Below are positions 17,883-26,346 of a stretch of DNA of 64,000 nt, piece by piece. How positions within the stretch are numbered: the first letter of the stretch is position 1; the number at the start of each line of letters is the position of its first letter. A model generated the notes under the pieces. That model did not search any database. It worked only from the letters and a program-made list of their open reading frames with translations, and had not been told where the DNA came from. The translations under genes and the position numbers were made by a program. Source of the stretch: Suipraeoptans intestinalis (GTDB lineage: Bacteria > Bacillota > Clostridia > Lachnospirales > Lachnospiraceae); the NCBI RefSeq assembly GCF_009696485.1, contig NZ_VULY01000018.1, positions 2,221,906 through 2,285,905 of the forward strand, in the 5' to 3' direction.

Positions 17883-19553
17883 ATGGAAAACGGCGTTTAT
17901 CAGGTAAAGATAAAAGGGACAACAAAAGTGTTTCCGGAAGGAACTACGCTAAAAGAGGTGGCGGAGCAGTTTCAGGAAGCATACAGATTTCCTGTCGTGC
18001 TGGCGTTTGTAGATGGGAAACTGCAGGAGCTGCATAAGAGGCTGACAAAGGATTGTGAGATCTGTTTTGAGACCATAGCTGACAGCCTGGGCTATAATGC
18101 TTATCAAAGAAGTCTTTGCCTTCTTATGGTAAAAGCCATTCACGATCTGGATCAACATACCTACAGACATAAAGTCAGGATCCACTATTCCATCAGTGGA
18201 GGATATTACTGTACCCTTACCAATCAGGAAACCTGTGAGAAAGATTTTCTGGAAAAGGTAGAAGCACGGATGCGAGAACTGGTAAAGATGAATCTGCCGA
18301 TAGAAAAAACCTCCGTGCATACGGATGAGGCTATTTCCAGATTCCGCAGATACAGAATGTTTGACAAGGAAAGACTGTTTCGCTACAGAAGAGTTTCCCG
18401 GGTCAATCTGTACCGCATCAATGAATTTGAAGACTACTATTATGGATATATGGTTCCGGAAACAGGGATTTTAACGCAGTTTCGCCTGCAGGCCTATGAA
18501 GAAGGGTTTGTCCTGTTGTTTCCGGTAAAATCCAGTCCTGACAGGGTGGCGCAGTTTCAGCCGCCCAGAAAACTGTTTCAGGTGATGCAGGAATTCACCA
18601 GATGGGGAGATATGCAGGGAATTGAGACGGCGGCGGACTTAAATGATGCCGTGACGGGAGGACATACCCGGGAAATGATCCTGGTGCAGGAGGCGCTGCA
18701 GGAAAAGAAGATCGCAGAACTGGCAGAAAGGATCTCAAAAGATGGAAAAAAGAAGATCATCCTGATTGCAGGGCCTTCTTCTTCCGGAAAGACTACTTTT
18801 TCGCACCGTCTTTCAATCCAGCTTCGGGCAAATGGTATGAAGCCGCATCCCATTGCGGCGGATAATTATTTTGTGGAGCGGGAGGATACCCCTAAAGATG
18901 AGAACGGCGAATATGATTACGAATGCCTGGAAGCTTTGGACCTGGAGCTGTTTAGCCGACAGATGCAGGAGCTTTTGGAAGGAAGGGAAGTAGATCTTCC
19001 CACCTTCAATTTCAAGACAGGAAAAAAAGAATATGGTCTGCAGAAAAAGAAACTCCAGAAGAACGATGTCTTGATCATTGAAGGCATCCATTGCCTGAAT
19101 CCGAAGATGACACAGCATATGCCAAAGGATGCGCAGTTTAAGATCTATATCAGTGCGCTGACCCAGCTGAATATCGACGAGCATAACCGGATCCCCACCA
19201 CAGATGGGAGGCTGATCCGCAGGATCGTGCGGGATGCCAGAGTTAGGGGAGCGTCCGCGCAGAAGACCATTGCCATGTGGGACTCTGTAAGAAGAGGAGA
19301 GGAAGCTTATATTTTTCCTTATCAGGAGCAGGCGGACGTCATGTTTAATTCTGCTTTGATCTACGAAATCGCTATCCTGAAGCCTTATGTGGAAGCCAAT
19401 CTGTTTGGCATCGACAGACAGAGTCCGGAATATCTGGAGGCAAAAAGGCTTTTGAAATTCATGGACTATTTTGTGGGGATCGGAAGTGAAAACGTTCCGG
19501 ATAATTCTCTTCTAAGGGAGTTTATCGGAGGAGGATGCTTCTCCGTGACCTGA
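17883..19553 (+). CDS. TGS-domain nucleoside (uridine-type) kinase
   Basis: A 556 aa protein. Residues 1-60 resemble a TGS domain (GTTKVFPEGTTLKEVAEQF). The middle part (about 60-270) resembles the second-additional-domain region of threonyl-tRNA synthetase, with HYSISGGYYC. From about 285 there is a P-loop kinase of the uridine kinase/phosphoribulokinase class: LIAGPSSSGKTTFSHRL, then HPIAADNYF and DVLIIEGIHCLN. It probably phosphorylates a nucleoside. The ATG at 17883 has AGGAGG 5 nt upstream; the longer frame starting at 17781 overlaps the preceding gene and lacks a site. The run of plus-strand genes ends here with a terminator. Confidence 0.88.
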   Translation: MENGVYQVKIKGTTKVFPEGTTLKEVAEQFQEAYRFPVVLAFVDGKLQELHKRLTKDCEICFETIADSLGYNAYQRSLCLLMVKAIHDLDQHTYRHKVRIHYSISGGYYCTLTNQETCEKDFLEKVEARMRELVKMNLPIEKTSVHTDEAISRFRRYRMFDKERLFRYRRVSRVNLYRINEFEDYYYGYMVPETGILTQFRLQAYEEGFVLLFPVKSSPDRVAQFQPPRKLFQVMQEFTRWGDMQGIETAADLNDAVTGGHTREMILVQEALQEKKIAELAERISKDGKKKIILIAGPSSSGKTTFSHRLSIQLRANGMKPHPIAADNYFVEREDTPKDENGEYDYECLEALDLELFSRQMQELLEGREVDLPTFNFKTGKKEYGLQKKKLQKNDVLIIEGIHCLNPKMTQHMPKDAQFKIYISALTQLNIDEHNRIPTTDGRLIRRIVRDARVRGASAQKTIAMWDSVRRGEEAYIFPYQEQADVMFNSALIYEIAILKPYVEANLFGIDRQSPEYLEAKRLLKFMDYFVGIGSENVPDNSLLREFIGGGCFSVT

Positions 19554-19587
19554 AAAGTCTGTTGCTGTCATTATGATGAAATGCCAA

Positions 19588-19636
19588 AGAGCCCGTTTCC
19601 TCGGTATTATCCAGAAGGAACAGGCTCTCTTTTTTG
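19588..19636. terminator. Bidirectional terminator between the nucleoside kinase and the polyamine operon
   Basis: A long stem pairs AGAGCCCGTTTCCT with AGGAACAGGCTCT, with one or two mismatches. A T-run follows on the plus strand (19630-19635) and a shorter one on the minus strand. It separates two converging transcription units. Confidence 0.8.
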
Positions 19637-19662
19637 GCGCTATAAAATATGTTCTGGGAAAT

Positions 19663-19698
19663 GACCTCCCATGAAGTAATGACCTCCCATGAAGTAAC
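19663..19698. repeat. Tandem 18-bp direct repeat
   Basis: Two head-to-tail copies of GACCTCCCATGAAGTAAT, differing only at the last base, lie downstream of the polyamine operon and of the terminator. No inverted structure or gene is associated. It is probably a local duplication. Confidence 0.8.
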
Positions 19699-19751
19699 GA
19701 CAAAACCTGAAAGGGCAATACATATTATCAATGGCATCAGAGGCGGTAGCT

Positions 19752-21635
19752 TTAACGGGATTTCACTTCCCTCCACATCTGATTGTAGATCCTGTCGTTT
19801 TTTTCTCCGAGAAAATTAAAGGTTTCACAGTTTTCCAGCTGCTGGGCTGACGGGAAGGCCACCGGACTGTTGCGGATCGCCTCATCCTTGATCAGCTCTC
19901 TGGCAGCTTCATTCGGAGTAGAGTAAGTAATATAATCAAAATTCATCTTGGCAATATCGGCACGGCAGAGGAAGTTAATAAAGGCCTCTGCATTTTTTTT
20001 ATGCTTTGCATTTTTGGGGATCACCCAGGAATCGATCCAGACATTGGAGCCTTCCTGCGGGATCACATACTCCAGGTCAGGGTTTTCCGACTGGGTGTAG
20101 ATGGCTTCCCCGGAATAGATCACGCCGATGGCCGCCTCGTTCCCGATCATCTTATCCCGAACCTGATCGATCACATAAGCCTGAATCAGAGGCTTTTGCT
20201 TCAAAAGCAGAGCTTTTGCCGCTTCCAGTTCATCCAGATCCGTGGAATTCAGGGAATATCCCAGATATTTTAAAGCAACGCCGAAGGCATCCCGCACACT
20301 GTCCTGCATCAGGATATTGTTCTTGTATTTGGGATCCCACAGAATGGACCAGCTGGTGACCGGTTCGGTGACCATGGTCTTGTTATAAAGGATCCCTACA
20401 GTTCCCCAGCAATAGGGGACGGAGTACTTATTTTCCGGATCAAACTGCCGGGACTGATCCAGGTAGGTTTGTCCGATGTTTTTAATGTTGGGAATGTTCG
20501 TATAATCGATCTCTGCCAGAAGATCATTTTGGATCATACGCTGGATCATGTAGTCAGAGGGGCAGACCACATCATAGGCGATGGCGCCCGACTGGATCTT
20601 GGGGTACATGATCTCATTGGTCTCAAATTCCTCATAGACCACCTGGATCCCTGTTTCTTTTTCAAACAGTTCCAGAATCTGGGGATCCATATATTCTCCC
20701 CAGTTGTAGACGATCACCTGGTTATCGCTGCTTAATTTATCGCGGGAGGCGTAGAAAACGCCGCTTATGGTGATCAGAAGGATCATAACAGCCGGCACCA
20801 CTTTTTTCAGCACGAAGGTACTGACAGCCTGCCGTTTAGACACGCCGGAAGCGGCCGGATGCCGGCCCTTCTTTTCGTCAGGAGCCAGATTCACCAGGAT
20901 CATCAGCAAAAGCACAGAAAGAAACAGCAGGGTAGAAAGAGCGTACATTTCCGGCTTGATCCCTTTTCGTACTTCACTGTAGATTTTTGTGGAAAGGGTG
21001 TCTACCCCGGGCCCTTTTGTAAAGTGGGTGATGATAAAATCGTCCAGGGACATGGTAAAGGCCAGCAGAAATCCGGAAGATACGCCGGGCAGGATGTCCG
21101 GGAATACCACTTTAAAAAAAGCATACAGGGGGGAAGCTCCCAGATCCAGAGCTGCCTCGTAGGTGCTTACATTGGTCTGCTTCAGCTTTGGCATGACGCT
21201 CAGGATCACGTAGGGAATATTGAACGTGATATGTGCGATCAGGATCGTGGAGAAGCCAAGCGAAAAGCGAAACGCGATAAACAAAAGCATCAGGGAGATA
21301 CCGGTTACGATATCGGCATTTAACATGGGGATATTGGTAACGCCCATCATGACGGTACGGTATTTCTTTTTCATGGAATGAATGCCGATGGCGGCTGCCG
21401 TACCGATCAAAGTGGCGATCAGGGCAGACAGCAGAGCGATCAGAAGAGTGGTATAAAGGGCACTCATGATCTGATCGTTCTGAAACAGGCGCTCGTACCA
21501 TTTCAGGGTAAATCCTCCCCATTTTGACCGAGACTTGGAGCTGTTAAAGGACAGAACCATTAAAGTCACGATAGGAGAGTAAAGCAGTATAAAAATAAGA
21601 ACCAGATAAAACCGTTGTAAAAATCTGCGGATCAA
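19752..21635 (-). CDS. Spermidine/putrescine ABC transporter: permease PotC fused to binding protein PotD
   Basis: This 627 aa protein joins two transporter parts. Residues 1-265 are a PotC-type permease with about six membrane helices and the ATPase-contact EAA loop (AALDLGASPLYAFFKVVFPDILPG). After a short basic linker and another hydrophobic helix (about 280-300), residues 310-627 form a PotD-type binding protein beginning VIVYNWGEYMDPQILELFEKETG. In separate systems PotD is a free or lipid-anchored protein; here it is tethered outside by the extra helix. The start is TTG 21635, which overlaps the potB stop, with GGAGG upstream. It is the last gene of the operon. Confidence 0.93.
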   Translation of the reverse strand: MIRRFLQRFYLVLIFILLYSPIVTLMVLSFNSSKSRSKWGGFTLKWYERLFQNDQIMSALYTTLLIALLSALIATLIGTAAAIGIHSMKKKYRTVMMGVTNIPMLNADIVTGISLMLLFIAFRFSLGFSTILIAHITFNIPYVILSVMPKLKQTNVSTYEAALDLGASPLYAFFKVVFPDILPGVSSGFLLAFTMSLDDFIITHFTKGPGVDTLSTKIYSEVRKGIKPEMYALSTLLFLSVLLLMILVNLAPDEKKGRHPAASGVSKRQAVSTFVLKKVVPAVMILLITISGVFYASRDKLSSDNQVIVYNWGEYMDPQILELFEKETGIQVVYEEFETNEIMYPKIQSGAIAYDVVCPSDYMIQRMIQNDLLAEIDYTNIPNIKNIGQTYLDQSRQFDPENKYSVPYCWGTVGILYNKTMVTEPVTSWSILWDPKYKNNILMQDSVRDAFGVALKYLGYSLNSTDLDELEAAKALLLKQKPLIQAYVIDQVRDKMIGNEAAIGVIYSGEAIYTQSENPDLEYVIPQEGSNVWIDSWVIPKNAKHKKNAEAFINFLCRADIAKMNFDYITYSTPNEAARELIKDEAIRNSPVAFPSAQQLENCETFNFLGEKNDRIYNQMWREVKSR

Positions 21636-22462
21636 AATGCATTTCCCTCCCCGTCTTTATCGTATTTGGCTATAAGCGCCATGCTGATAATAATGAATAT
21701 CATTAAAACAAGAGACAGTCCGCTGCCTACGTTCCAGTTGCTTCCCTGCTTGAATTCCTGCTCGATGACATTTCCGATCAGCAGGATCTTGCTGCCGCCC
21801 AGAAGGTCGGAGATCACAAAGGTAGTAAGGGCAGGGACAAATACCATGGTAATGCCGCTGATGATCCCGGGAACGCTAAGGGGCAGGATGATCCGGAGAA
21901 AAGTCTGTACCGGATTGGCGCCCAGATCCCTTGCAGCTGCGATCACATCTTTGTCGATCTTGGAAAGAACGTTATAGATGGGCAGGACCATAAAGGGCAG
22001 GAAATTATAGACCATCCCCAAAATGATAGCATAGGGCGTGTTGATGATCTTCAGGCCGGGCAGATGAAGAAAATGCAGGATGGCATTGATGGTGCCGTTT
22101 TTTTCCAGAAGATTCTGCCATGCCAGCGTCCGAAGCAGAAAGTTCATCCACATAGGCAGGATGAAGATCAGCACAATGAAGCTGGACTGGTTCATCTGAA
22201 AATCCCGCAGGATCATGGAAAGGGGATAGGCCAGAAGCAGGCACAAAAGCGTGCTGATAAATGCAAGTAAAAGGGCCAGACCCAGCGCTTTCAGGTTTTC
22301 CGGGGTAGTGATCTTTGCCAGGTTCAGCAAAGTAAAATTCTTTTTGGTGTCTGTCAGTCCGTAATAAAAAATCATGATCAGGGGGATGATGATAAACGAG
22401 ATCATCCAAAACAGGTAGGGACCGGACAGAAGCTGTTTGAGTTTTCTGTTCTTATTCTTCAA
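21632..22462 (-). CDS. potB: Spermidine/putrescine ABC transporter permease PotB
   Basis: A 276 aa inner-membrane permease with about six hydrophobic helices and the EAA loop ([25 protein letters not shown]) that docks on PotA. I choose the TTG at 22462 because GGAGG lies 9 nt upstream. An in-frame ATG at 22480 would add six residues but has its only purine-rich site downstream of it. The start overlaps the 3' end of potA, and the stop overlaps the PotC-PotD start, so the three genes are translationally coupled. Confidence 0.93.
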   Translation of the reverse strand: MKNKNRKLKQLLSGPYLFWMISFIIIPLIMIFYYGLTDTKKNFTLLNLAKITTPENLKALGLALLLAFISTLLCLLLAYPLSMILRDFQMNQSSFIVLIFILPMWMNFLLRTLAWQNLLEKNGTINAILHFLHLPGLKIINTPYAIILGMVYNFLPFMVLPIYNVLSKIDKDVIAAARDLGANPVQTFLRIILPLSVPGIISGITMVFVPALTTFVISDLLGGSKILLIGNVIEQEFKQGSNWNVGSGLSLVLMIFIIISMALIAKYDKDGEGNAF

Positions 22463-23525
22463 TGGTAGCCGCCTCCGCATCTTCTGATTCTGGTTTTTTC
22501 ATGATCTGGATATTAAAAGGGTCTACCTGGATGCCTACTTCGGTACCGACCTCCACCAGATCGGTACTGTGGACCAGCCATTCAAAATTGTTGGCGAGGA
22601 CTTCCATCTCATAGTGGACGCCTTTGAAGATCAAGTGTGTGACCACACCCTCTATGATGCCGTCCTCCGGCTTCACCAGATCGATATCCTCAGGACGGAT
22701 CACGGCGTCCACCGGCTGATTTTTTCCGAATCCTACATCCACACAGGGAAAATTGGCGCCCAGGATCTTTACCAGCTTATCCTCCACCATGGTGGCGGAG
22801 AGGATATTGCTTTCCCCGATAAAATCGGCGACAAAAGCGTTCTTAGGCTCATTATAAATATCCTCCGGCGTTCCGATCTGCTGGATGTAGCCCTGGTTCA
22901 TGACCACGATGGTATCGGACATGGTAAGCGCTTCTTCCTGATCGTGGGTCACATAGACAAAGGTGATTCCCAGTTCGTTTTTCAGGCGGATCAGTTCGTA
23001 CTGCATATCCTGGCGAAGCTTGAGATCCAAAGCTCCCAGCGGTTCGTCCAGAAGAAGAACCTTGGGCTCGTTGACGATGGCGCGGGCGATGGCGATCCGC
23101 TGCTGCTGACCGCCGCTGAGGGAATCCGGCATCCTGTCTTCAAAGCCTTCCAGATTGACCAGCTTTAGGGCATAACGGATCTTGTCCTGGATATAAGCCT
23201 TGGTCTTTCCCTTGATTTTCAGACCGAATGCAATATTGTCGGCAATGGTCATGTTGGGGAAGAGCGCATACTTTTGAAACACGGTATTTAATTGGCGCTT
23301 ATTGGGAGCCAGGTCGGTAATATCCTGCCCGTCAAAAACGACACTTCCGGTATCGGGAGATTCAAATCCGCCTAAAATACGCAGGAGAGTCGTTTTTCCG
23401 CAGCCGCTGGGACCCAGCAGTGTGAGAAATTCATTTTCCCGGATGTACAGGTTCAGATCATCCAGAACCAGATTACTCCCGTAAGATTTTGAAATGTGTG
23501 TAAGGTCAATTAATTTGTGCGACAT
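22452..23525 (-). CDS. potA: Spermidine/putrescine ABC transporter ATP-binding protein PotA
   Basis: A 357 aa ABC ATPase that powers polyamine import. Walker A is [12 protein letters not shown] near residue 38, the signature is [14 protein letters not shown] near 137, Walker B is [12 protein letters not shown], and the H-loop is [10 protein letters not shown]. The C-terminal ~110 residues form the TOBE/regulatory domain of the PotA type ([11 protein letters not shown]). The gene lies 34 nt after the XRE-cupin regulator on the same strand, so the regulator heads the operon. Confidence 0.95.
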   Translation of the reverse strand: MSHKLIDLTHISKSYGSNLVLDDLNLYIRENEFLTLLGPSGCGKTTLLRILGGFESPDTGSVVFDGQDITDLAPNKRQLNTVFQKYALFPNMTIADNIAFGLKIKGKTKAYIQDKIRYALKLVNLEGFEDRMPDSLSGGQQQRIAIARAIVNEPKVLLLDEPLGALDLKLRQDMQYELIRLKNELGITFVYVTHDQEEALTMSDTIVVMNQGYIQQIGTPEDIYNEPKNAFVADFIGESNILSATMVEDKLVKILGANFPCVDVGFGKNQPVDAVIRPEDIDLVKPEDGIIEGVVTHLIFKGVHYEMEVLANNFEWLVHSTDLVEVGTEVGIQVDPFNIQIMKKPESEDAEAATIEE

Positions 23526-23559
23526 GGCAATCTTCCTCCGATCATGTAATGGTATGGGG

Positions 23560-24099
23560 TTAGAAGCTGGGAGGCGTGCTGACCCAGATAATGACAGCGC
23601 CCGAGGGGGAACCCGCTTCTATATAGTGTTCCCGGTTTGGGATAAAATAAAAGGCTTCTCCTTTTTTTGCAAGATGAACATCATTCCCGATATGAAGGCG
23701 GATACTTCCCTTCAGGACATAACCAAATTCCTCTCCTTCATGGGGAATGTCCCGGTAGGTGCTTCCGCCGGGGCCCAGAGTCAGACGGATGGGTTCCATC
23801 ATATTTTTCTGCGCATTGGGGATGATCCATTCTGTCTTGTTGTTCAACTGGGTTTCTTCTTTTTCAAAGTAGTCTTCGTCGCGGAACACGACCTGCTCTT
23901 TGGTGTCCTCCTGAAAAAAAGCGCTGATGGTGGTTCCCAGACACTGCAGGATATCCACCAGAGTAGAAATCGAAGGGGAGGTCAGATCCCGTTCCAGCTG
24001 GGAGATGAAGCTCTTGGACAGTTCCGCACGATCAGCCAGTTCCTCCTGGGTCAGATCTTTGGCGATCCGAAGCTGACGAAGCTTGTTTCCTATGTTCAT
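23560..24099 (-). CDS. XRE-family transcriptional regulator with C-terminal cupin domain
   Basis: A 179 aa regulator. Residues 1-65 form an HTH_XRE domain ([29 protein letters not shown]). Residues 105-175 form a cupin barrel ([19 protein letters not shown]), which usually binds a small ligand. Family members such as PuuR-type regulators sense polyamines or amino-acid derivatives. Its position in front of potA-potB-potCD suggests it controls this transporter. The start is at 24099, with AAGGAG upstream; an extension to 24162 runs through A/T-rich leader sequence and is not needed. Confidence 0.92.
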   Translation of the reverse strand: MNIGNKLRQLRIAKDLTQEELADRAELSKSFISQLERDLTSPSISTLVDILQCLGTTISAFFQEDTKEQVVFRDEDYFEKEETQLNNKTEWIIPNAQKNMMEPIRLTLGPGGSTYRDIPHEGEEFGYVLKGSIRLHIGNDVHLAKKGEAFYFIPNREHYIEAGSPSGAVIIWVSTPPSF

Positions 24100-24168
24100 A
24101 ACAGTCTCCTTTTGTGTTAAATAAAAATAAACACAGAGTTTAGTATTTATTAACTTTACCAAAACACA

Positions 24169-24197
24169 TTATACTATGTATCTGCAAAAAATCAAGA
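24169..24197 (-). promoter_or_regulatory. Promoter of the XRE-cupin/pot operon
   Basis: On the minus strand a perfect TATAAT (24169-24174) lies about 70 nt before the regulator start. The best -35 is TCTTGA at 17 nt, or TTGATT at 15 nt spacing; neither is strong. Confidence 0.55.
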
Positions 24198-24272
24198 TGA
24201 AAAAAAGATATTTTTCACGTATGTTTTGGAAATTTGAAAGGGATGGAATCAGGGGCCTCGGCGGAGGCGTTT

Positions 24273-24328
24273 CGAAAAAATACCGGAGAATTTTTCTGAC
24301 ATTTTTGCGTATCCGAAAAACTCTCCGG
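24273..24328 (-). terminator. Rho-independent terminator of maf-aroC
   Basis: On the minus strand CCGGAGAGTTTTTC pairs with GAAAAATTCTCCGG (one bulge), followed by TATTTTTTCG. It begins 16 nt past the aroC stop. The sequence between here and the pot promoter holds no gene. Confidence 0.8.
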
Positions 24329-24343
24329 CAGGATGACAAATCG

Positions 24344-25462
24344 TTAAAACGAATCCTGAAAGGAAGCGTTGTAGATCTTTTTCAGAGCGTCCAGACGGGA
24401 AGAGGCATGAAGAAGCAGCAGGTCCGCAAGAGTCAGGGCTGTCATGGCCTCTACCACACTGACGACCCGCGGGACAATGGAAGGGTCATGCCTTCCGGAA
24501 ATGGACAAAACCGTGTTTTCTCCCGTTTGTGTAACCGTATCCTGAGGCAGACCGATAGACGGGGTGGGCTTTACAGCCGCACGGAAAAGCAGCAGATCCC
24601 CGTCGCTGATCCCCCCCAGTATGCCGCCACCGTGGTTGGAGGATTTATGGATCCGGCCGTTGTCGGCAAAAAAACAGTCGTTGTACTGACTTCCAAGGAG
24701 AGAGGAAGCGGCAAAGCCAAGACCGAATTCAATCCCCTTGATCCCACCGATAGAAAGGATGGCATGGGAAAGCAGGGCGTCCAGCTTTTGGAAAACAGGC
24801 TGCCCAAGACCCGCCATAAGGCCGCGGACATGACATTCTACCACTCCGCCGCAGGAATCTTTCTTTTTCCGGTTCTCCTGCAGGAGCAAGAGAGCCTTCG
24901 AAGAAAGACCCTCATGAGGGAGGGAAACGGGAGAGCGGGGGAGAAAAGCAAAATCTTCCTCTCCCTCCGGCAGGTGAATGGGGCCGAGAGCGCGCGTAAA
25001 GGCGGTTATGGAAATACCGAATTCTTTCAGGAGAAGGGAAGCCACCGCTCCGGCGGCGACACGGGCGGCAGTTTCCCGTCCGGAGGAACGTCCGCCTCCC
25101 CTGTGATCCCGGATCCCATATTTTTGCTGGAAAGAAAAGTCGGCATGGCCGGGGCGGAAGCAGTGCTTCATCTGTTCGTATTCTTCCGGTCTCGTGTCCG
25201 TATTGGGAATCAGAAGACTGATGGGAGTCCCGGTGGTATACCCGTTGAAAACGCCGGATAGGATCTGCACCTGATCGGCTTCCTGTCGAGAGGAGACAGC
25301 CGGGGAAACGCCCGGACGTCTGCGGTCCAAAAATGGCTGTATGTCCCGGGCAGAGAGGGGAAGGCCTGCCGGGCAGCCGTCGATTACGACGCCGGTCGCC
25401 TCTCCATGAGATTCCCCCCAGGTTGAGATCTGAAACAGTTGTCCATAAGTAGATCCAGACAT
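24344..25462 (-). CDS. aroC: Chorismate synthase
   Basis: This 372 aa FMN-dependent lyase converts EPSP to chorismate, the last step of the shikimate pathway in the cytoplasm. The signatures are GESHGEATGVVIDGCPAG at residue 16, RRPG, RGGGRSSGRETAARVAAGA near 125, and the C-terminal RHDPSIVPRVVSVVEAM. The length is normal. The start is ATG 25462, with AAGGAGG 7 nt upstream in the end of maf. It is cotranscribed with maf. Confidence 0.96.
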   Translation of the reverse strand: MSGSTYGQLFQISTWGESHGEATGVVIDGCPAGLPLSARDIQPFLDRRRPGVSPAVSSRQEADQVQILSGVFNGYTTGTPISLLIPNTDTRPEEYEQMKHCFRPGHADFSFQQKYGIRDHRGGGRSSGRETAARVAAGAVASLLLKEFGISITAFTRALGPIHLPEGEEDFAFLPRSPVSLPHEGLSSKALLLLQENRKKKDSCGGVVECHVRGLMAGLGQPVFQKLDALLSHAILSIGGIKGIEFGLGFAASSLLGSQYNDCFFADNGRIHKSSNHGGGILGGISDGDLLLFRAAVKPTPSIGLPQDTVTQTGENTVLSISGRHDPSIVPRVVSVVEAMTALTLADLLLLHASSRLDALKKIYNASFQDSF

Positions 25463-25465
25463 AAG

Positions 25466-26098
25466 CTACCTCCTTTGCAAGTCTGTCTGTAAATGTATCT
25501 GCGGGATTTCCAGAAGCTTCTGATACAGAAGTCCAACAGGAAGGCCCACTACCGTGTAAAAATCTCCCTGAATGGATTTTACCATCAGAGAACCAAAATC
25601 CTGTATGCCATAAGCGCCGGCCTTATCCATGGGAGAACCGGATCGCAGGTAAGCACAGATGATATGGCGCATGGCCGGCGAATCTTTAAAAAATTCTACC
25701 GTGGCAAAGGAAGAAAAAGTGTGGTCATAGGAAGGGGCAAGCAAAGTGACGCCGGTATAGACCCGGTGAGTGATCCCGCACAGGGATAACAGCATTTCCT
25801 CCGCCTCTTTGGGATCGCCGGGCTTTTCCAGGATCCGGTCGCCGGATACCACCACCGTGTCTGCTCCGATCACCACGTCGGAGGGGAAGCTTCGGAAGAC
25901 GGAAAGAGCCTTTTCACGAGACAGGGCTTTTGTAAGATGGTCCGCCTGCCGATAGGCATCCAGGTGAGCCGTCTGTGACCGGATCTTCTGAGAGATGGAA
26001 GCCTCCTCACAAGGAGCGGTCCTTACAGAAAAGGAAAGACCGCAAAGCTCAAGGAGCTGTCGCCTTCGGGGAGACTGACTGGCTAAAATGATCTGCAA
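25466..26098 (-). CDS. maf: Maf-family nucleotide pyrophosphatase
   Basis: A 210 aa Maf protein. The N-terminal LASQSPRRRQLLELCG is the substrate loop, and VIGADTVVV near residue 80 carries a metal-binding Asp. Maf enzymes hydrolyse nucleoside triphosphates such as dTTP, UTP or modified bases, cleansing the pool or limiting septation. A TTG start at 26098 fits: AAGGAGG lies 8 nt upstream and the product begins at the conserved ILASQSPRR. A GTG at 26116 would put the ribosome-binding site inside the gene. Confidence 0.92.
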   Translation of the reverse strand: MQIILASQSPRRRQLLELCGLSFSVRTAPCEEASISQKIRSQTAHLDAYRQADHLTKALSREKALSVFRSFPSDVVIGADTVVVSGDRILEKPGDPKEAEEMLLSLCGITHRVYTGVTLLAPSYDHTFSSFATVEFFKDSPAMRHIICAYLRSGSPMDKAGAYGIQDFGSLMVKSIQGDFYTVVGLPVGLLYQKLLEIPQIHLQTDLQRR

Positions 26099-26208
26099 GA
26101 TGGTATCCTCCTTCACAGTAAAAATCTATCTGAACACAGAATAGTACATTCTACGGAAAAAGGAAAGAAAAAATCGAGGGGGAAAGTTCTCACTTAGCAT
26201 AAAAGGAG

Positions 26209-26299
26209 GCGGGAATTCCTCCCGCTGAAAGGACTTTTTGTACAAAATTAAGTGTAAGAAACACTTTTGCTGTACTTTTAAAAGTAGTCATACTATAAT
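26209..26299 (+). promoter_or_regulatory. Promoter region of the L,D-transpeptidase gene with three dyads
   Basis: A perfect TATAAT occurs at 26294-26299, about 50 nt before the gene. The -35 position is occupied by a perfect 14-base palindrome, TACTTTTAAAAGTA (26273-26286). Upstream are a small hairpin AAGTGT-aagaa-ACACTT (26250-26266) and a GCGGG/CCCGC dyad (26209-26225). There is no good -35 hexamer, so an activator, repressor or alternative sigma factor is plausible. No gene is seen in 26099-26346. Confidence 0.5.
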
Positions 26300-26346
26300 A
26301 AGAATTGTTATGATATTTCGGTAAGGTTCTAAAGGAGTATGGATAG

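Noticed and set aside
26209-26225. GCGGG/CCCGC dyad as a terminator
   Set aside because: Neither neighbouring gene is transcribed into it: maf runs away to the left, and the transpeptidase gene starts to the right. It may instead be part of the promoter region.
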